DNA from: Streptomyces sp. NBC_00234
Lineage (GTDB): Bacteria > Actinomycetota > Actinomycetes > Streptomycetales > Streptomycetaceae
Assembly: GCF_036195325.1 (NCBI RefSeq)
Contig: NZ_CP108101.1
Coordinates: 62,001 to 126,000, forward strand
DNA length: 64,000 bases
Direction: 5' to 3'
Within the stretch, counting starts at the first letter, position 1. Every line of letters begins with the position of its first letter. A program made the position numbers and the translations under genes. This document shows, piece after piece, positions 1-7,828 of the stretch. Below the pieces are notes generated by a model. That model ran no database searches, had not been told where the DNA came from, and worked only from the letters and a program-made list of their open reading frames with translations.

Positions 1-435
1 CTGCTGGTGGCTGTGTACTACCGGACGAACCTCACGATGAGACAGCTCGCGCCGCTGTTCGGCCTTTCGCCGGCCACCGTGTGCCGGGTCATCCAGCGGA
101 TGGGACCGCAGCTGGCTCTGGAGCCGGTGGCCCGTCGGGACGAGGCGGTCGACCGGCTGTGGAACGTGGACGGGACGTTGCTCCCAGTCCGGGACCGCAA
201 GGTCGCAGCCTCCTCCCGTAACTACCGGTTCTCGGCAAACGTGCAGCTCATCATCGATGCGGACACCCGCCTGGTCATCGCAACGGCCCCTCCGGTGCCG
301 GGCAACCGGGCCGATGCCCGGGTCTGGCGCGAATCCGGGCTGGCCGAGCACTGTCACGGTGTGACGGTTCTCGGTGACGGCGCCTACATCAACACCGGCC
401 TCGTCGTCCCTCACCGAAAGCGCCCCGGCCGGCCC
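1..435 (+). pseudogene. IS5-type (DDE_Tnp_4) transposase fragment, cut at both ends
   Basis: The reading frame is already open at base 1, so the gene starts outside the window. The readable part has an N-terminal helix-turn-helix (LAPLFGLSPATVCRVIQ), then a DDE-type core: WNVDGTLLPVRDR with the first catalytic Asp, and VLGDGAYINTG with the second. The GNRADARVWRESG stretch between them is also typical of the HARBI1/DDE_Tnp_4 group of IS5-related transposases. Similarity stops near base 430 (HRKRPGRP), and the following codons look like unrelated out-of-frame sequence. The third acidic residue region is therefore missing and the product should be inactive. It marks insertion and deletion activity at this end. 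Confidence 0.8.
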
Positions 436-512
436 TGGCACGCTTCAGCACGCTCAGTCGGCGTGGAGGCGCCGCGCATAGCGCCGCGGTCCGGTCGCAG
501 CCGCGTGACGAT

Positions 513-793
513 ATGGATGTACCGCTGGCGCTGACCATAGCCGCCCTTTCGATCGGCGCCCAGGGCCGCCACGCTGAGGCTCTCGCCACATACGACGAGG
601 CCCTGCCGGTCTTCGGCAGGATCTTCGGGGCCGATCTCCCGCTGACCTCGCCACAATGGAGCAGGCCCTGACCGAACTCGGCTACGTGAACGTCCCCGAA
701 GAACTACTGGAGAGCGACTACGAAGGCCCCAGCGCGCTGGAGCACTTCGCAGCGCGGCCCACGTGGTGGACGCGGTTCTTCGGCCTCTGGTGA
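513..793 (+). pseudogene. C-terminal remnant of a TPR-like protein, frameshifted
   Basis: Two overlapping short frames look like parts of one decayed gene. Frame one (513-671) reads as a TPR-like helix pair (GRHAEALATYDEALPVFG). Frame two (656-793) reads as an acidic C-terminus ending in a tryptophan-rich tail (PTWWTRFFGLW). A one-base change near 655 would join them. No start or N-terminal domain is visible, because the preceding bases belong to the transposase remnant. The function is unknown, and the TPR assignment rests on pattern only. Confidence 0.35.
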
Positions 794-838
794 TCCGCCC
801 ACCGAGCCGAGCGAACAGCTGTCATCTCGCTGAGCACG

Positions 839-876
839 TGACGCTGTCGGGGATCTTGGAGATGTGGAGCTCAGTG
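839..876 (+). repeat. Left copy of the 38-bp inverted repeat
   Basis: Starts TGACGCTGTCGGGG and ends GAGCTCAGTG. It is the exact reverse complement of 2276-2313. Confidence 0.85.
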
Positions 877-1056
877 TGCGTGGCCGCACTTTGATCCCGC
901 GGCTTGTGTACGACTCCGACCGACACCTTGACGGCGGCGGCCCCGTTCGTCAGGCAGCCGGCCAGCGCGTGGCGCTGGCGGGCGTTGATCTGCATGCCGG
1001 GAATCGGATCGCCATCCACGGGGTTGGTGGGGGATGTGAGCCGGAACTGGAGAGTC

Positions 1057-2067
1057 ATGCGAGCGATTCAGGTATACGAAGTGGGCGGTCCCGAGGTGCT
1101 GCAGGAGGTCGATGTGGACCAGCCGCGGCCGGGTCCGGGCCAGGCGGTCGTGGAGGTCGCCGCATCCGGGGTCAACTTCCTCGACGTCTACCACCGCGAG
1201 GGCCGATACACCCTCCCGCTGCCCTTCACCCCGGGCACTGAGGGCGCGGGCACGGTCGTCCAAGTTGGACCCGACGTCGCCGACGTCGCAGTGGGGGACC
1301 GGGTCGGTTGGGTGGAGATTCCCGGCACTTATGCCGAGCGGGCCGTCGTGGACTCCACCCGGCTGGTGCCGCTACCCGACGATATCGGCTTCGAGACCGC
1401 CGCCGCCGTGCTCCTGCAAGGTATGACCGCGCACTATCTCGTCAAGGACGCCTACCCGGTCCAGTGGGGCGACACGGTGCTCGTGCATGCGGCTGCTGGT
1501 GGCGTGGGGCTACTTTTGACCCAGCTCATCACCCACCTCGGCGGCAGGGTGATCGGCACGACGTCGACCACGGCTAAGGCCGAACTGGCGAAGCGTGCCG
1601 GGGCCGCTGAGGTGATCCTCTACTCCGCAGTCGACGATCTCGCAGCCGAGGTGAGGCGGCTCAACGGCGGTCAGGGACTGCCGGTTGTCTTCGACGGCGT
1701 CGGCGCGCACACCTTCGACGCGAGCCTCGCCAGCCTGCGAACTCGCGGCCATCTCGTACTCTTCGGCGCCGCAAGTGGTGCCGTGCCGCCGTTTGATCCA
1801 ATTCAGCTCGCCCACGGCGGTTCGCTGACCCTGATCCGGCCCAGCCTCGGGGACTTCATCGCCGATCGGTCCGAACTGCTCCGACGCGCCGCCGATGTGT
1901 TCGAGTGGGTGCGCTCCAAGGCGCTTGAGGTCACAGTAACGGCCCGCTACCCACTGGCCGAGGCCGCCCAGGCCCACAGCGATCTGGAGGCTCGGCGTAC
2001 CACCGGCAAGCTGCTCGTTGTACCCGATGCAGCCGTTATCGGATACCGCGAGGGGACGCAGAGCTGA
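1057..2067 (+). CDS. NADPH:quinone oxidoreductase (zinc-independent MDR family)
   Basis: A 336-residue protein of usual family length. It has the GroES-like N-terminal fold (MRAIQVYEVGGPEVLQ, then ASGVNFLDVYHREG) and a Rossmann NADPH-binding segment (VHAAAGGVGLLLTQL, about residue 150). It ends with the typical ARYPLAEAAQAH...GKLLVVP motif. The cysteine ligands of zinc alcohol dehydrogenases are absent, as expected for quinone oxidoreductases, which reduce quinones with NADPH in the cytosol. The ATG at 1057 begins the conserved N-terminus; the frame is open upstream to 904 but that extension looks non-coding. The gene is alone inside a 38-bp inverted repeat pair, which suggests it travelled as a passenger gene. 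Confidence 0.9.
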   Translation: MRAIQVYEVGGPEVLQEVDVDQPRPGPGQAVVEVAASGVNFLDVYHREGRYTLPLPFTPGTEGAGTVVQVGPDVADVAVGDRVGWVEIPGTYAERAVVDSTRLVPLPDDIGFETAAAVLLQGMTAHYLVKDAYPVQWGDTVLVHAAAGGVGLLLTQLITHLGGRVIGTTSTTAKAELAKRAGAAEVILYSAVDDLAAEVRRLNGGQGLPVVFDGVGAHTFDASLASLRTRGHLVLFGAASGAVPPFDPIQLAHGGSLTLIRPSLGDFIADRSELLRRAADVFEWVRSKALEVTVTARYPLAEAAQAHSDLEARRTTGKLLVVPDAAVIGYREGTQS

Positions 2068-2275
2068 TGCCGGGAGTGCAGTTCACTCGAACTGACACCG
2101 TAAGGGCCACGCCTCGGTTAAGGGCCGACGAATGCACCACCCACCGCTTCAGCACCACAGGGCGCAGCTCTGGCGTTTCGCGAACCCGTTACCGGGGGCG
2201 TGGTCCTGCACTCGCAGAGACCGGCAGCGGAAATCCCTCTGCAAGGGAAGGCGGGATCTACCTGCCAGCCACTCC

Positions 2276-2313
2276 CACTGAGCTCCACATCTCCAAGATC
2301 CCCGACAGCGTCA
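2276..2313 (-). repeat. Right copy of the 38-bp inverted repeat
   Basis: Ends CCCGACAGCGTCA and mirrors 839-876 exactly. The 200 bases between the oxidoreductase stop and this repeat hold no recognisable gene. Confidence 0.85.
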
Positions 2314-2467
2314 GCTACTGAGCACGTTCATCCGTACTTCACTGAGCACATTCTCGAGTACGCCGACACGAGGAGCTGCACCACGGTCTTCCTCCGGAGC
2401 AGCGCGGGCAGGAGGCCGGCGCCGTGGAGCTTGTCGCGGCTACCGCCCTCCTGGAGCTGGGCCGCGA

Positions 2468-2851
2468 TGGCCGGCTACCGAGTCACGTACGTGTTGGCGA
2501 CGAAGCTGGTCAACGAGCTCGTCGAAGCCGCCGACGAGAAGCAGCTGACCAAGACCATCGCCTGCTACGGCCGCGTCGATCTTTTGTGCATCGACGAGCT
2601 CGGCTACATGGAACTCGACCGCCGCGGAGCCGAACTCCTCTTCCAGGTCCTGACCGAGCGGGAGGAAAGGAACAGCGTGGCGATCGCCTGGAACGAATCC
2701 TTCTCTGGCTGGACAAAGACCTTCACCGACCCCGGCTCTGCGCGGCCATCGTCGACCGCCTCACCTTCGGCGGCACCATCATCGAGACCGGCACCGACTC
2801 CTACGCCTCGCCACCACCCGCGCCCGCGCCGAGCAAAAGGCAGCTGGCTGA
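2468..2851 (+). pseudogene. istB: IS21-family istB ATPase remnant with two frameshifts
   Basis: The sequence encodes the C-terminal half of an IstB-type transposition helper. It shows VDLLCIDELGYMELDRRGAE (Walker B), LLFQVLTEREERNSV, an arginine finger region and the closing LATTRARAEQKAAG followed by TGA. Reading through needs two one-base corrections: a missing C near 2733 (TFTDP to LCAAIVDRLTFGGT) and another near 2803 (GTDSY to LATTRAR). The Walker A half and the partner istA are absent. IstB normally loads the IstA transposase onto target DNA, and this copy cannot do so. Both lesions are in C runs, so sequencing error is possible, but the 5' truncation is real. Confidence 0.8.
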
Positions 2852-2916
2852 GCCCCGTTTCATCGGCCGGCAGGGGCCTCGATCCGCTTGTCAGACGTGT
2901 GGGGCAAGATGGCGCC

Positions 2917-3549
2917 ATGGCACAGCAGATCTTGCCCCCGTCGGAGTCCTGGTGCCTGATCGACGCCTGGCTGGAGACGCACGCGGCCGCCGATTTCGAG
3001 CTCCTCAATCCACCAGCGACATCGGACGAGATCCGACACGCGGAACGGATCCTCGGCACCCCGATGCCCGGTGATCTCGCTGAGTCTCTGCAATGCCACA
3101 ACGGCGTGAGCACCTGGGCAACCATCCTGCCGGAGCAGTCCCCGCTCGCAGTGAGCGGCATCGTGGAACATTGGCAGACCTGCATGACCGTCGCTGCGGA
3201 GAACGATGGCCTGACTGCCCGCCCCTGGGACGACGAGCCTTGGGGGCACCGACTCTGGGTTCCCTGGGCTGAGAGTGCCGATGGCGCGACGCAGGTGATC
3301 GACCTGCGTCCTGGCCCAGAGAGCCGGCGTCTCGGCTGGGCAGGCCACAGCGGTGGAGGCGACTTCACCGATTCCTGGCTTGATCTGGCGAGCCTTCTCC
3401 ACGCGGTCGCGCATGCACTGCATGACGCCGGAGGCGTCCGCGGGCTGCATCCCTACCTCACCACGGAAGGTGGGATCTGGTGGGACGAAGAGGGTTGCTT
3501 CGAGCTGAACGGTCACCCGCTGAGGGCCGCCCCAGTCGGGCTGTCCTAG
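2917..3549 (+). CDS. SMI1/KNR4 (SUKH) family protein
   Basis: A 210-residue cytosolic protein with the SUKH layout: an early helix followed by LNPPATSDEIRHAERILG, the PGDLAESLQCHNGV loop and a WAESADGATQVIDLRPG strand. It ends with the aromatic-rich FTDSWLDLASLLHAVAHAL region. SUKH proteins often act as immunity proteins against contact-dependent toxins, or as general protein-interaction modules. No toxin gene adjoins it, so the role is open. The ATG at 2917 is chosen because the frame upstream belongs to the istB remnant. There is no operon partner; the next gene is on the opposite strand. Confidence 0.75.
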   Translation: MAQQILPPSESWCLIDAWLETHAAADFELLNPPATSDEIRHAERILGTPMPGDLAESLQCHNGVSTWATILPEQSPLAVSGIVEHWQTCMTVAAENDGLTARPWDDEPWGHRLWVPWAESADGATQVIDLRPGPESRRLGWAGHSGGGDFTDSWLDLASLLHAVAHALHDAGGVRGLHPYLTTEGGIWWDEEGCFELNGHPLRAAPVGLS

Positions 3550-3760
3550 CCAGCAGGTTCCACGCGAACCACCCGATCGTTCCTACTTCTCACGGACATT
3601 CCCAAGACACCTGACCCGGCATCGTTCTCAGAACGCATCAACAACCGTTCTTCTGGGTGACCTACGCAGCCACCCACCGTCACGGTTCACGGAAGTTGAG
3701 CCAGAACCCGTTCCCATGGACAAAGCCACCACTCCCTACGCGGCGGTTCCCCAAGCCTGT

Positions 3761-4582
3761 TCACCTTGGCGGCCACGCCACGGCACGAGCCGACCGTCGG
3801 CCCCGGACTGTCCATGCCCGGGATGTAAGTGCGATTGACCCGTCCGACCGCCTCGGCACGGTCTCGCTCAACTTGTCGCGCAACCCGTCCCGAGTGGCTG
3901 GGGCCAGGGCGGCGACATAGCCAGGAGCGGGACCTTGCCCGGCCATGAACGGCTCCCAGAAGTCCGCGAAGTCGGCGAAGACCATGGGAACCTCGATCGG
4001 GGCAACCGCCACTTCGACCAACCCCGCCTCCATCCACAGCGTGCGCAGCGGATCCGGACGGCAGAACGGGAACCGGCGGCCCTCGTCCAGTGAGGCTGCC
4101 GACGGGTCCACCGCGACCGCGGTATCCCAAAAGTGCCGGAGAAACGCCATGCCCTCGGCGTAGTCCCATACGTATGCCGCGACCAGTCCGCCCGGCCGCA
4201 CAACCCGGGCCCATTCGGTCACTGCCGCGCCCGGATCGGGAAGGAAATTGAGCGCCAGTCCGCTGACGGCCATGTCGAACGTTTCGTCGCGCATCGGCAG
4301 CGACAGTGCGTCGGCCACCACGAAACTCGCCGAGGCGGGAACGGCATCACGGGCCGCCACGACGAACGCGGAGGACCGGTCCAGCCCCACCACGTTCCGG
4401 GGCCGGCACCGGGACGCCACCGCTGTGGTCAACGCCCCGGTGCCACACCCCACATCCAGCCACCGCAACCCGTCCCCGCAGTTGAGCCACGCCACAAACC
4501 CTTCCGCGACCGGACGGCTCCACCGGCCCATATAACGCTCGTAGGCATCGCCGACCGCCCACACGTCACGCTGCTCGTCCAT
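3761..4582 (-). CDS. Class I SAM-dependent methyltransferase
   Basis: A 272-residue protein with the SAM-binding motif I LDVGCGTGALTTAV, the acidic end of the next strand (VGLDRS), a motif II-like stretch (DETFDMAVSGLALNFLPD) and motif III (RVVRPGGLVAAYVWD). This is the Methyltransf_11/25 fold, which usually acts on small molecules; the substrate cannot be told. The start at 4582 (MDEQRDVWAVGDAYERYMGRW) matches the usual family N-terminus. A start 42 bases upstream is possible. It is transcribed alone, away from the RNA ligase gene beyond the small gene at 4734. Confidence 0.85.
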   Translation of the reverse strand: MDEQRDVWAVGDAYERYMGRWSRPVAEGFVAWLNCGDGLRWLDVGCGTGALTTAVASRCRPRNVVGLDRSSAFVVAARDAVPASASFVVADALSLPMRDETFDMAVSGLALNFLPDPGAAVTEWARVVRPGGLVAAYVWDYAEGMAFLRHFWDTAVAVDPSAASLDEGRRFPFCRPDPLRTLWMEAGLVEVAVAPIEVPMVFADFADFWEPFMAGQGPAPGYVAALAPATRDGLRDKLSETVPRRSDGSIALTSRAWTVRGRRSARAVAWPPR

Positions 4583-4733
4583 GCCACCACGATCTCCGAC
4601 CAGGTCCGCACGGTCCGCAGACACGCAGTCACCGGGCCCGGCATCGCTTCATCGGCCTCCCTCCGGGCGGAGGCTGTCTCGAACGGGCCGATCCCCCTTG
4701 CTCCCGCTCTCGGCTTTGCCTCTACCTTGCCGA

Positions 4734-4988
4734 GTGGGCCTCCTCGCCACCGGCCTCATCGCCACCGCACCGGATCGACGGGCGACAGTCCAGTGGACCC
4801 TGAAGTGCATCGACCGCGAGCTCAAGGTCCACGAATGGGTCGACGACACCCGCGCCGACACCACATGCGCTGTCGTCCGCATCGATCCCTGGTTCGGCTC
4901 CGTCCACGAGTTCAAGACCTGCGGCTCCGGCACCAGGAAGACCTTCTACAGCACCGACAGTGCGGACATCGCGCTGTTCCTGCGCTGA
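4734..4988 (+). CDS. Small hypothetical protein, possibly secreted
   Basis: The frame is open from 4581, but only the part from about 4734 looks coding. Its 84 residues start at a GTG with a short hydrophobic run (GLLATGLIATA), followed by a compact domain with three cysteines (LKCID, TTCAVV, FKTCGSG) and mixed beta-like strands. This resembles small exported actinomycete proteins with a degenerate or missing signal peptide N-terminus. No family is recognised. The upstream portion may have been lost or frameshifted, so the start is uncertain. Confidence 0.4.
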   Translation: MGLLATGLIATAPDRRATVQWTLKCIDRELKVHEWVDDTRADTTCAVVRIDPWFGSVHEFKTCGSGTRKTFYSTDSADIALFLR

Positions 4989-5280
4989 CACCAGCTACAC
5001 CCGCAACGGGAGCCCGGACCCTTTCGAGGTGGGCCAGCGGCGGGGAGTTGGCGGTGACGCTCTCCGCATTCTCCGGAGGCAGGAGGCGGCCCCTGGCTAG
5101 GTGTCGGCGAAGCCGCACGTTTTCGGTCGGCGGGGACATAGGACATTGCTGAGATGTCCGCGAACTTCTGTGCCCCGTTGCCTGCAGCCCATCGGAACCC
5201 TGTGGCCACGGCGTTGATGCCACGTCGGCGGTTCGGGGAGCCAGGGACGGCGGGAAGCGCCGGCTCAAGGGGCGTGGCGG
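4989..5280. other. Intergenic region, no gene recognised
   Basis: The interval lies between a plus-strand gene and the convergent RNA ligase gene. Several open frames cross it but none shows family-like composition, and no clear terminator hairpin was found. Confidence 0.4.
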
Positions 5281-6048
5281 TCAGCGAGTACGGGCCGTCT
5301 GGGCACGGCGCTTGAGGGTCCGCGCGTAATCCTCGAATCGGGCCTTCGCGATCACCGAACGGTCGGCGGTACGCAGCACCACACCTTCCGCACGGCCAGT
5401 CGCCCGGCCGTCCAGCGCTACCTGGGTCTGCAGCCAACTGGCGTTGAGCCAGTCACTCATCCCTTCGACACTGGTCGGCAGACTTCCCGGCGCGATGACG
5501 TCGAGGCGGGGAGTGAGCGGGAGACCTTCCATGCCGGCGGCTGTCGTCAGGGCCTCCTCGGCGAGGAACGACTGCCCACCCCCCTCGCGCCATGCAGAGA
5601 TGCGCTCGACCGGCCGGCCCAGAACCTCCACCGGCACCGTCGCCACGTCGAACAGCCGGTACCCGACTTGCCCGGTCCCGGTGTACTGCTTCGCCGCAGC
5701 ACCCACCTTCGCTCCGTACACCTCCAGGTAGAAGACGCTGATGCTGTCCCTCACCGAGAGACCTTCGGCGACAGTACGCAGCGCCCCCACGATCCCCAGG
5801 GCCGGGTTGGTGACCCGGTCGCCTCGGGCGGCGAGAAGCTCCTCGCGGCTGCCGATGAACCAGTCCCCACCTGGAAGCTGGATGATGCGAGCGTTCGTTC
5901 CGTCCACCTTCTCGGTCAGGACCACATCGCCGACGAACGGAGTGGCGTCTTCGGTGAGAGCGCCACGCTCACCGAGCACGTGATAGGTCGGGATGGACGG
6001 GTACTTGGTTGCCGAGTTCAGGGCGGCAAGATCGATGCTGTCGCTCAT
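5281..6048 (-). CDS. Rnl2-type RNA ligase family protein
   Basis: A 255-residue protein carrying the nucleotidyltransferase motifs of RNA ligases. Motif I is TEKVDGTNAR, with the adenylated Lys at residue 47. A motif III-like ISVFYLEVYG, motif IV AEGVVLRT and motif V VIAKARFEDY follow in the expected order. The family joins RNA ends with ATP via an AMP-lysine intermediate, usually for RNA repair. The length suits a minimal ligase without a large C-terminal domain. The ATG at 6048 follows GAGGAG by six bases. No end-healing kinase/phosphatase or tRNA-cleaving toxin gene is adjacent, so the substrate is unknown. Confidence 0.8.
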   Translation of the reverse strand: MSDSIDLAALNSATKYPSIPTYHVLGERGALTEDATPFVGDVVLTEKVDGTNARIIQLPGGDWFIGSREELLAARGDRVTNPALGIVGALRTVAEGLSVRDSISVFYLEVYGAKVGAAAKQYTGTGQVGYRLFDVATVPVEVLGRPVERISAWREGGGQSFLAEEALTTAAGMEGLPLTPRLDVIAPGSLPTSVEGMSDWLNASWLQTQVALDGRATGRAEGVVLRTADRSVIAKARFEDYARTLKRRAQTARTR

Positions 6049-6263
6049 GCGGGACTCCTCGGGGCGGTCAGGTCTACGTGATGCGGGCGCTGCACCAAGC
6101 GAGCATGAGCGCCTTGATCTGCTCTTCTCCGGGTGCTCCCGCTTGTGCCAGCCGACGGACATCTTCCACTGCTGAGCGTGGGGCTGCACGTCAATTCCGC
6201 ACGACGAGGATCTTGAACCGTGTTGGGGGCCGCCATGCCGTGTACACAGCGTCGATGGGGCGG

Positions 6264-6690
6264 TCAGGCGGGTGTATCGATCATGTCGCCGGTTTCGCGG
6301 ATGATCGAGCGCACTGCCTGCTGTACGGGCGTCGCCCCGAAGGAGGAGGTACGTCGCCCCGTTGATGCCGGGGCGACGTTCGCCCGGACCACGGAGGTGG
6401 GCGACAGGGCCGCCACGGCATCGGCGTGCGGATCGCGGACAGCCGGGAGCAGCGTTCCTTCCACGCCCTTGGCTGCTCCCAGCACCCCAACTCTCCCTGC
6501 ATCCCCGGCCCACAGAAGGTCGATCCCCGCGACGAAGGTCTCCAGCGGGATCTCACGGATTCCCGCTGACCGGCCCTCGCCGTCGAACCAGCGAACGGAG
6601 AGGGCAGTCATCCCTGCGCGGGCGAGTACGTGGCAGCGCTCAGCGACGATCCGGCCGCTCGATCCGGCCAGCACCCCGGTCGGGTCGGGT
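6264..6690 (-). pseudogene. Fragment of a BAAT/acyl-CoA thioesterase C-terminal-type hydrolase
   Basis: The minus strand encodes an internal piece of an alpha/beta hydrolase of the acyl-CoA thioester hydrolase/BAAT C-terminal group: GVLAGSSGR, then ALSVRWFDGEG, then GRVGVLGAAKGVEGTLLP followed by DAVAALSPTSVV. In intact relatives the GxSKG motif holds the nucleophile; here GAAKG has Ala in its place. Both ends are lost: the N-terminus runs into a GTCGG tandem repeat (6678-6700), and the end diverges after FGATPV. It is almost certainly dead. Confidence 0.65.
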
Positions 6691-6733
6691 CGGGTCGGGC
6701 AGTGGTGGACCGGTCGAGGGCTTGGAGGTTGTC

Positions 6734-6846
6734 TCACGTGGCACGTTTCGCGAGCTTCTTGTAGCAGGTCAGGGCAGCGGCCATGGCCATGCCTCGGCTC
6801 TGCCAGTCGTTGCGGACCACGTACGGGATCTTGAGACCTCGAGCAG
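6734..6846 (-). pseudogene. Orphan C-terminal coding remnant, unidentified
   Basis: A short minus-strand frame with good codon bias ends in a natural-looking tail (LKIPYVVRNDWQSRG, then MAMAAALTCYKKLAKRAT and stop). There is no start, and the upstream part is replaced by the promoter region of the DinB gene. I do not recognise the family. Confidence 0.35.
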
Positions 6847-6867
6847 CCCATGGCAGGCTCATGCCGC

Positions 6868-7461
6868 ATGATCGATGAATTCGCGAAAGACAACCTGCAC
6901 GGGAGACTGCGGCGGGACCGCCAGGCGCTGCTCTGGAAACTCGACGGCTTGTCCGAGTACGACGCCCGCCGACCTTTGACAGCGACCGGGACCAACCTCC
7001 TCGGCCTCGTCAAACACGTGGCTCTGGTCGAGGCCAGGTACTTCGGCGAGGTCTTCGACCGCCCTTCTCCGGAACCGCTGTCCCGGTGGCAGGACTCCGA
7101 CGGCAGCGATCAGTGGGCGGCCGAGGACGAGACCCGCGATCAGATCATCGGGTTCTACCGGCGCACGTGGGAACACTCGGACGCGACGATCAACGAGCTT
7201 CCCCTCGACGCTCCCGGCCACGTGCCGTGGTGGCCGGAGCCTTACGCCAACACGAACCTGTTCGCTGTGATGACCCATGTCCTCAGCGAGACCGTCCGGC
7301 ATGCCGGGCACGCCGACATCCTGCGCGAGGGCCTCGACGGCCGGACCGGGCTGCGCGCCGAACACGAGCAGCAGATCGACGAGGATGCCCGTGCAGCCCA
7401 CCGCGCGAAGATCGAGCAAGCCGCCAGGTCGGCCGCACCAATCAAGGCTGAGAACCTCTAG
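6868..7461 (+). CDS. DinB family protein (DUF664-like)
   Basis: A 197-residue four-helix-bundle protein of the DinB/YfiT superfamily. It has the start MIDEFAKDNLHGRLRRDRQ, the GTNLLGLVKHVALVEARYFGE helix with a conserved His, and the VLSETVRHAGHADILRE helix with the second and third metal-ligand histidines. In actinomycetes such proteins are often thiol-dependent (mycothiol or bacillithiol) transferases or isomerases, but many have no known substrate. The ATG at 6868 gives the conserved N-terminus. It is monocistronic in this layout. Confidence 0.8.
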   Translation: MIDEFAKDNLHGRLRRDRQALLWKLDGLSEYDARRPLTATGTNLLGLVKHVALVEARYFGEVFDRPSPEPLSRWQDSDGSDQWAAEDETRDQIIGFYRRTWEHSDATINELPLDAPGHVPWWPEPYANTNLFAVMTHVLSETVRHAGHADILREGLDGRTGLRAEHEQQIDEDARAAHRAKIEQAARSAAPIKAENL

Positions 7462-7750
7462 CAGAATGATCAACCGCCGAGCGCGATCCAGCCCATTCTG
7501 TGCTCGTCTCCTCGGTCGGGTCGCCAGCCGAAGCGACCAGATGCCGCCAGATGCCCCCTGGCAGTGAGCTCGATAGCGCCGGTCGCCTCGGCGAACCTTC
7601 CCCCCTTCCCGAGCGCGGCAAAACATCGGCATCCAAGGTCGGGCTCCCCATAAGGCATACGCGCATCGGGAGCGCAATTAACGATATACGGAGCGGCGGA
7701 ATGCCTGATACGCCATACGGCCAGCCGTCATGGATTCAGCCGCAGGGCCA
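7462..7750. other. Intergenic region upstream of the HelD-like gene
   Basis: About 290 bases without a credible gene. The last 100 bases are less GC-rich than the surroundings (for example around 7675-7700), consistent with a promoter zone. Confidence 0.4.
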
Positions 7751-7777
7751 TGACTTACCAAGTAAGTCAAGACTTAC
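7751..7777. promoter_or_regulatory. Overlapping palindromes (three alternating half-sites), likely operator
   Basis: TGACTTAC at 7751-7758 is mirrored by GTAAGTCA at 7762-7769 around a CAA centre. The second half-site then pairs with GACTTAC at 7771-7777 around AA. The cluster lies 50-80 bases before the TTG start of the HelD-like gene, a typical place for a repressor or activator site. Confidence 0.6.
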
Positions 7778-7828
7778 CTTTAAGGAACTTTGATCGTATG
7801 GTGTGGCTCGAATCGAAGGAGCCCCCTG

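Larger units (their letters stand above)
839..2313. mobile_element. Candidate transposase-less mobile cassette carrying a quinone oxidoreductase
   Basis: A perfect 38-bp sequence at 839-876 recurs in inverted orientation at 2276-2313. The ends read TGACGCTG inward from the left and CAGCGTCA outward on the right, the TG...CA polarity common at transposon ends. Weaker similarity continues inside the repeats for about 25 bp. The 1475-bp interval holds one intact gene, a quinone oxidoreductase, and no transposase. A 9-bp direct repeat (CTGAGCACG) abuts the left end at 830-838 and recurs at 2318-2326, four bases beyond the right end, so a clean target duplication is not shown. An istB remnant lies just outside. 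The interpretation as a mobile insertion cassette is inferred. Confidence 0.5.

Noticed and set aside
2200..3549. A single 449-residue open frame
   Set aside because: It is a chance join of istB debris, non-coding sequence and the SUKH gene; the real protein starts at 2917.
3657..3920. 87-residue plus-strand open frame
   Set aside because: Most of it lies opposite the methyltransferase C-terminus, with poor codon bias.
7600..7828. Rifamycin-associated element upstream of the HelD-like gene
   Set aside because: No long GC-rich palindrome of that type is present; only the TGACTTAC-type palindromes were seen.
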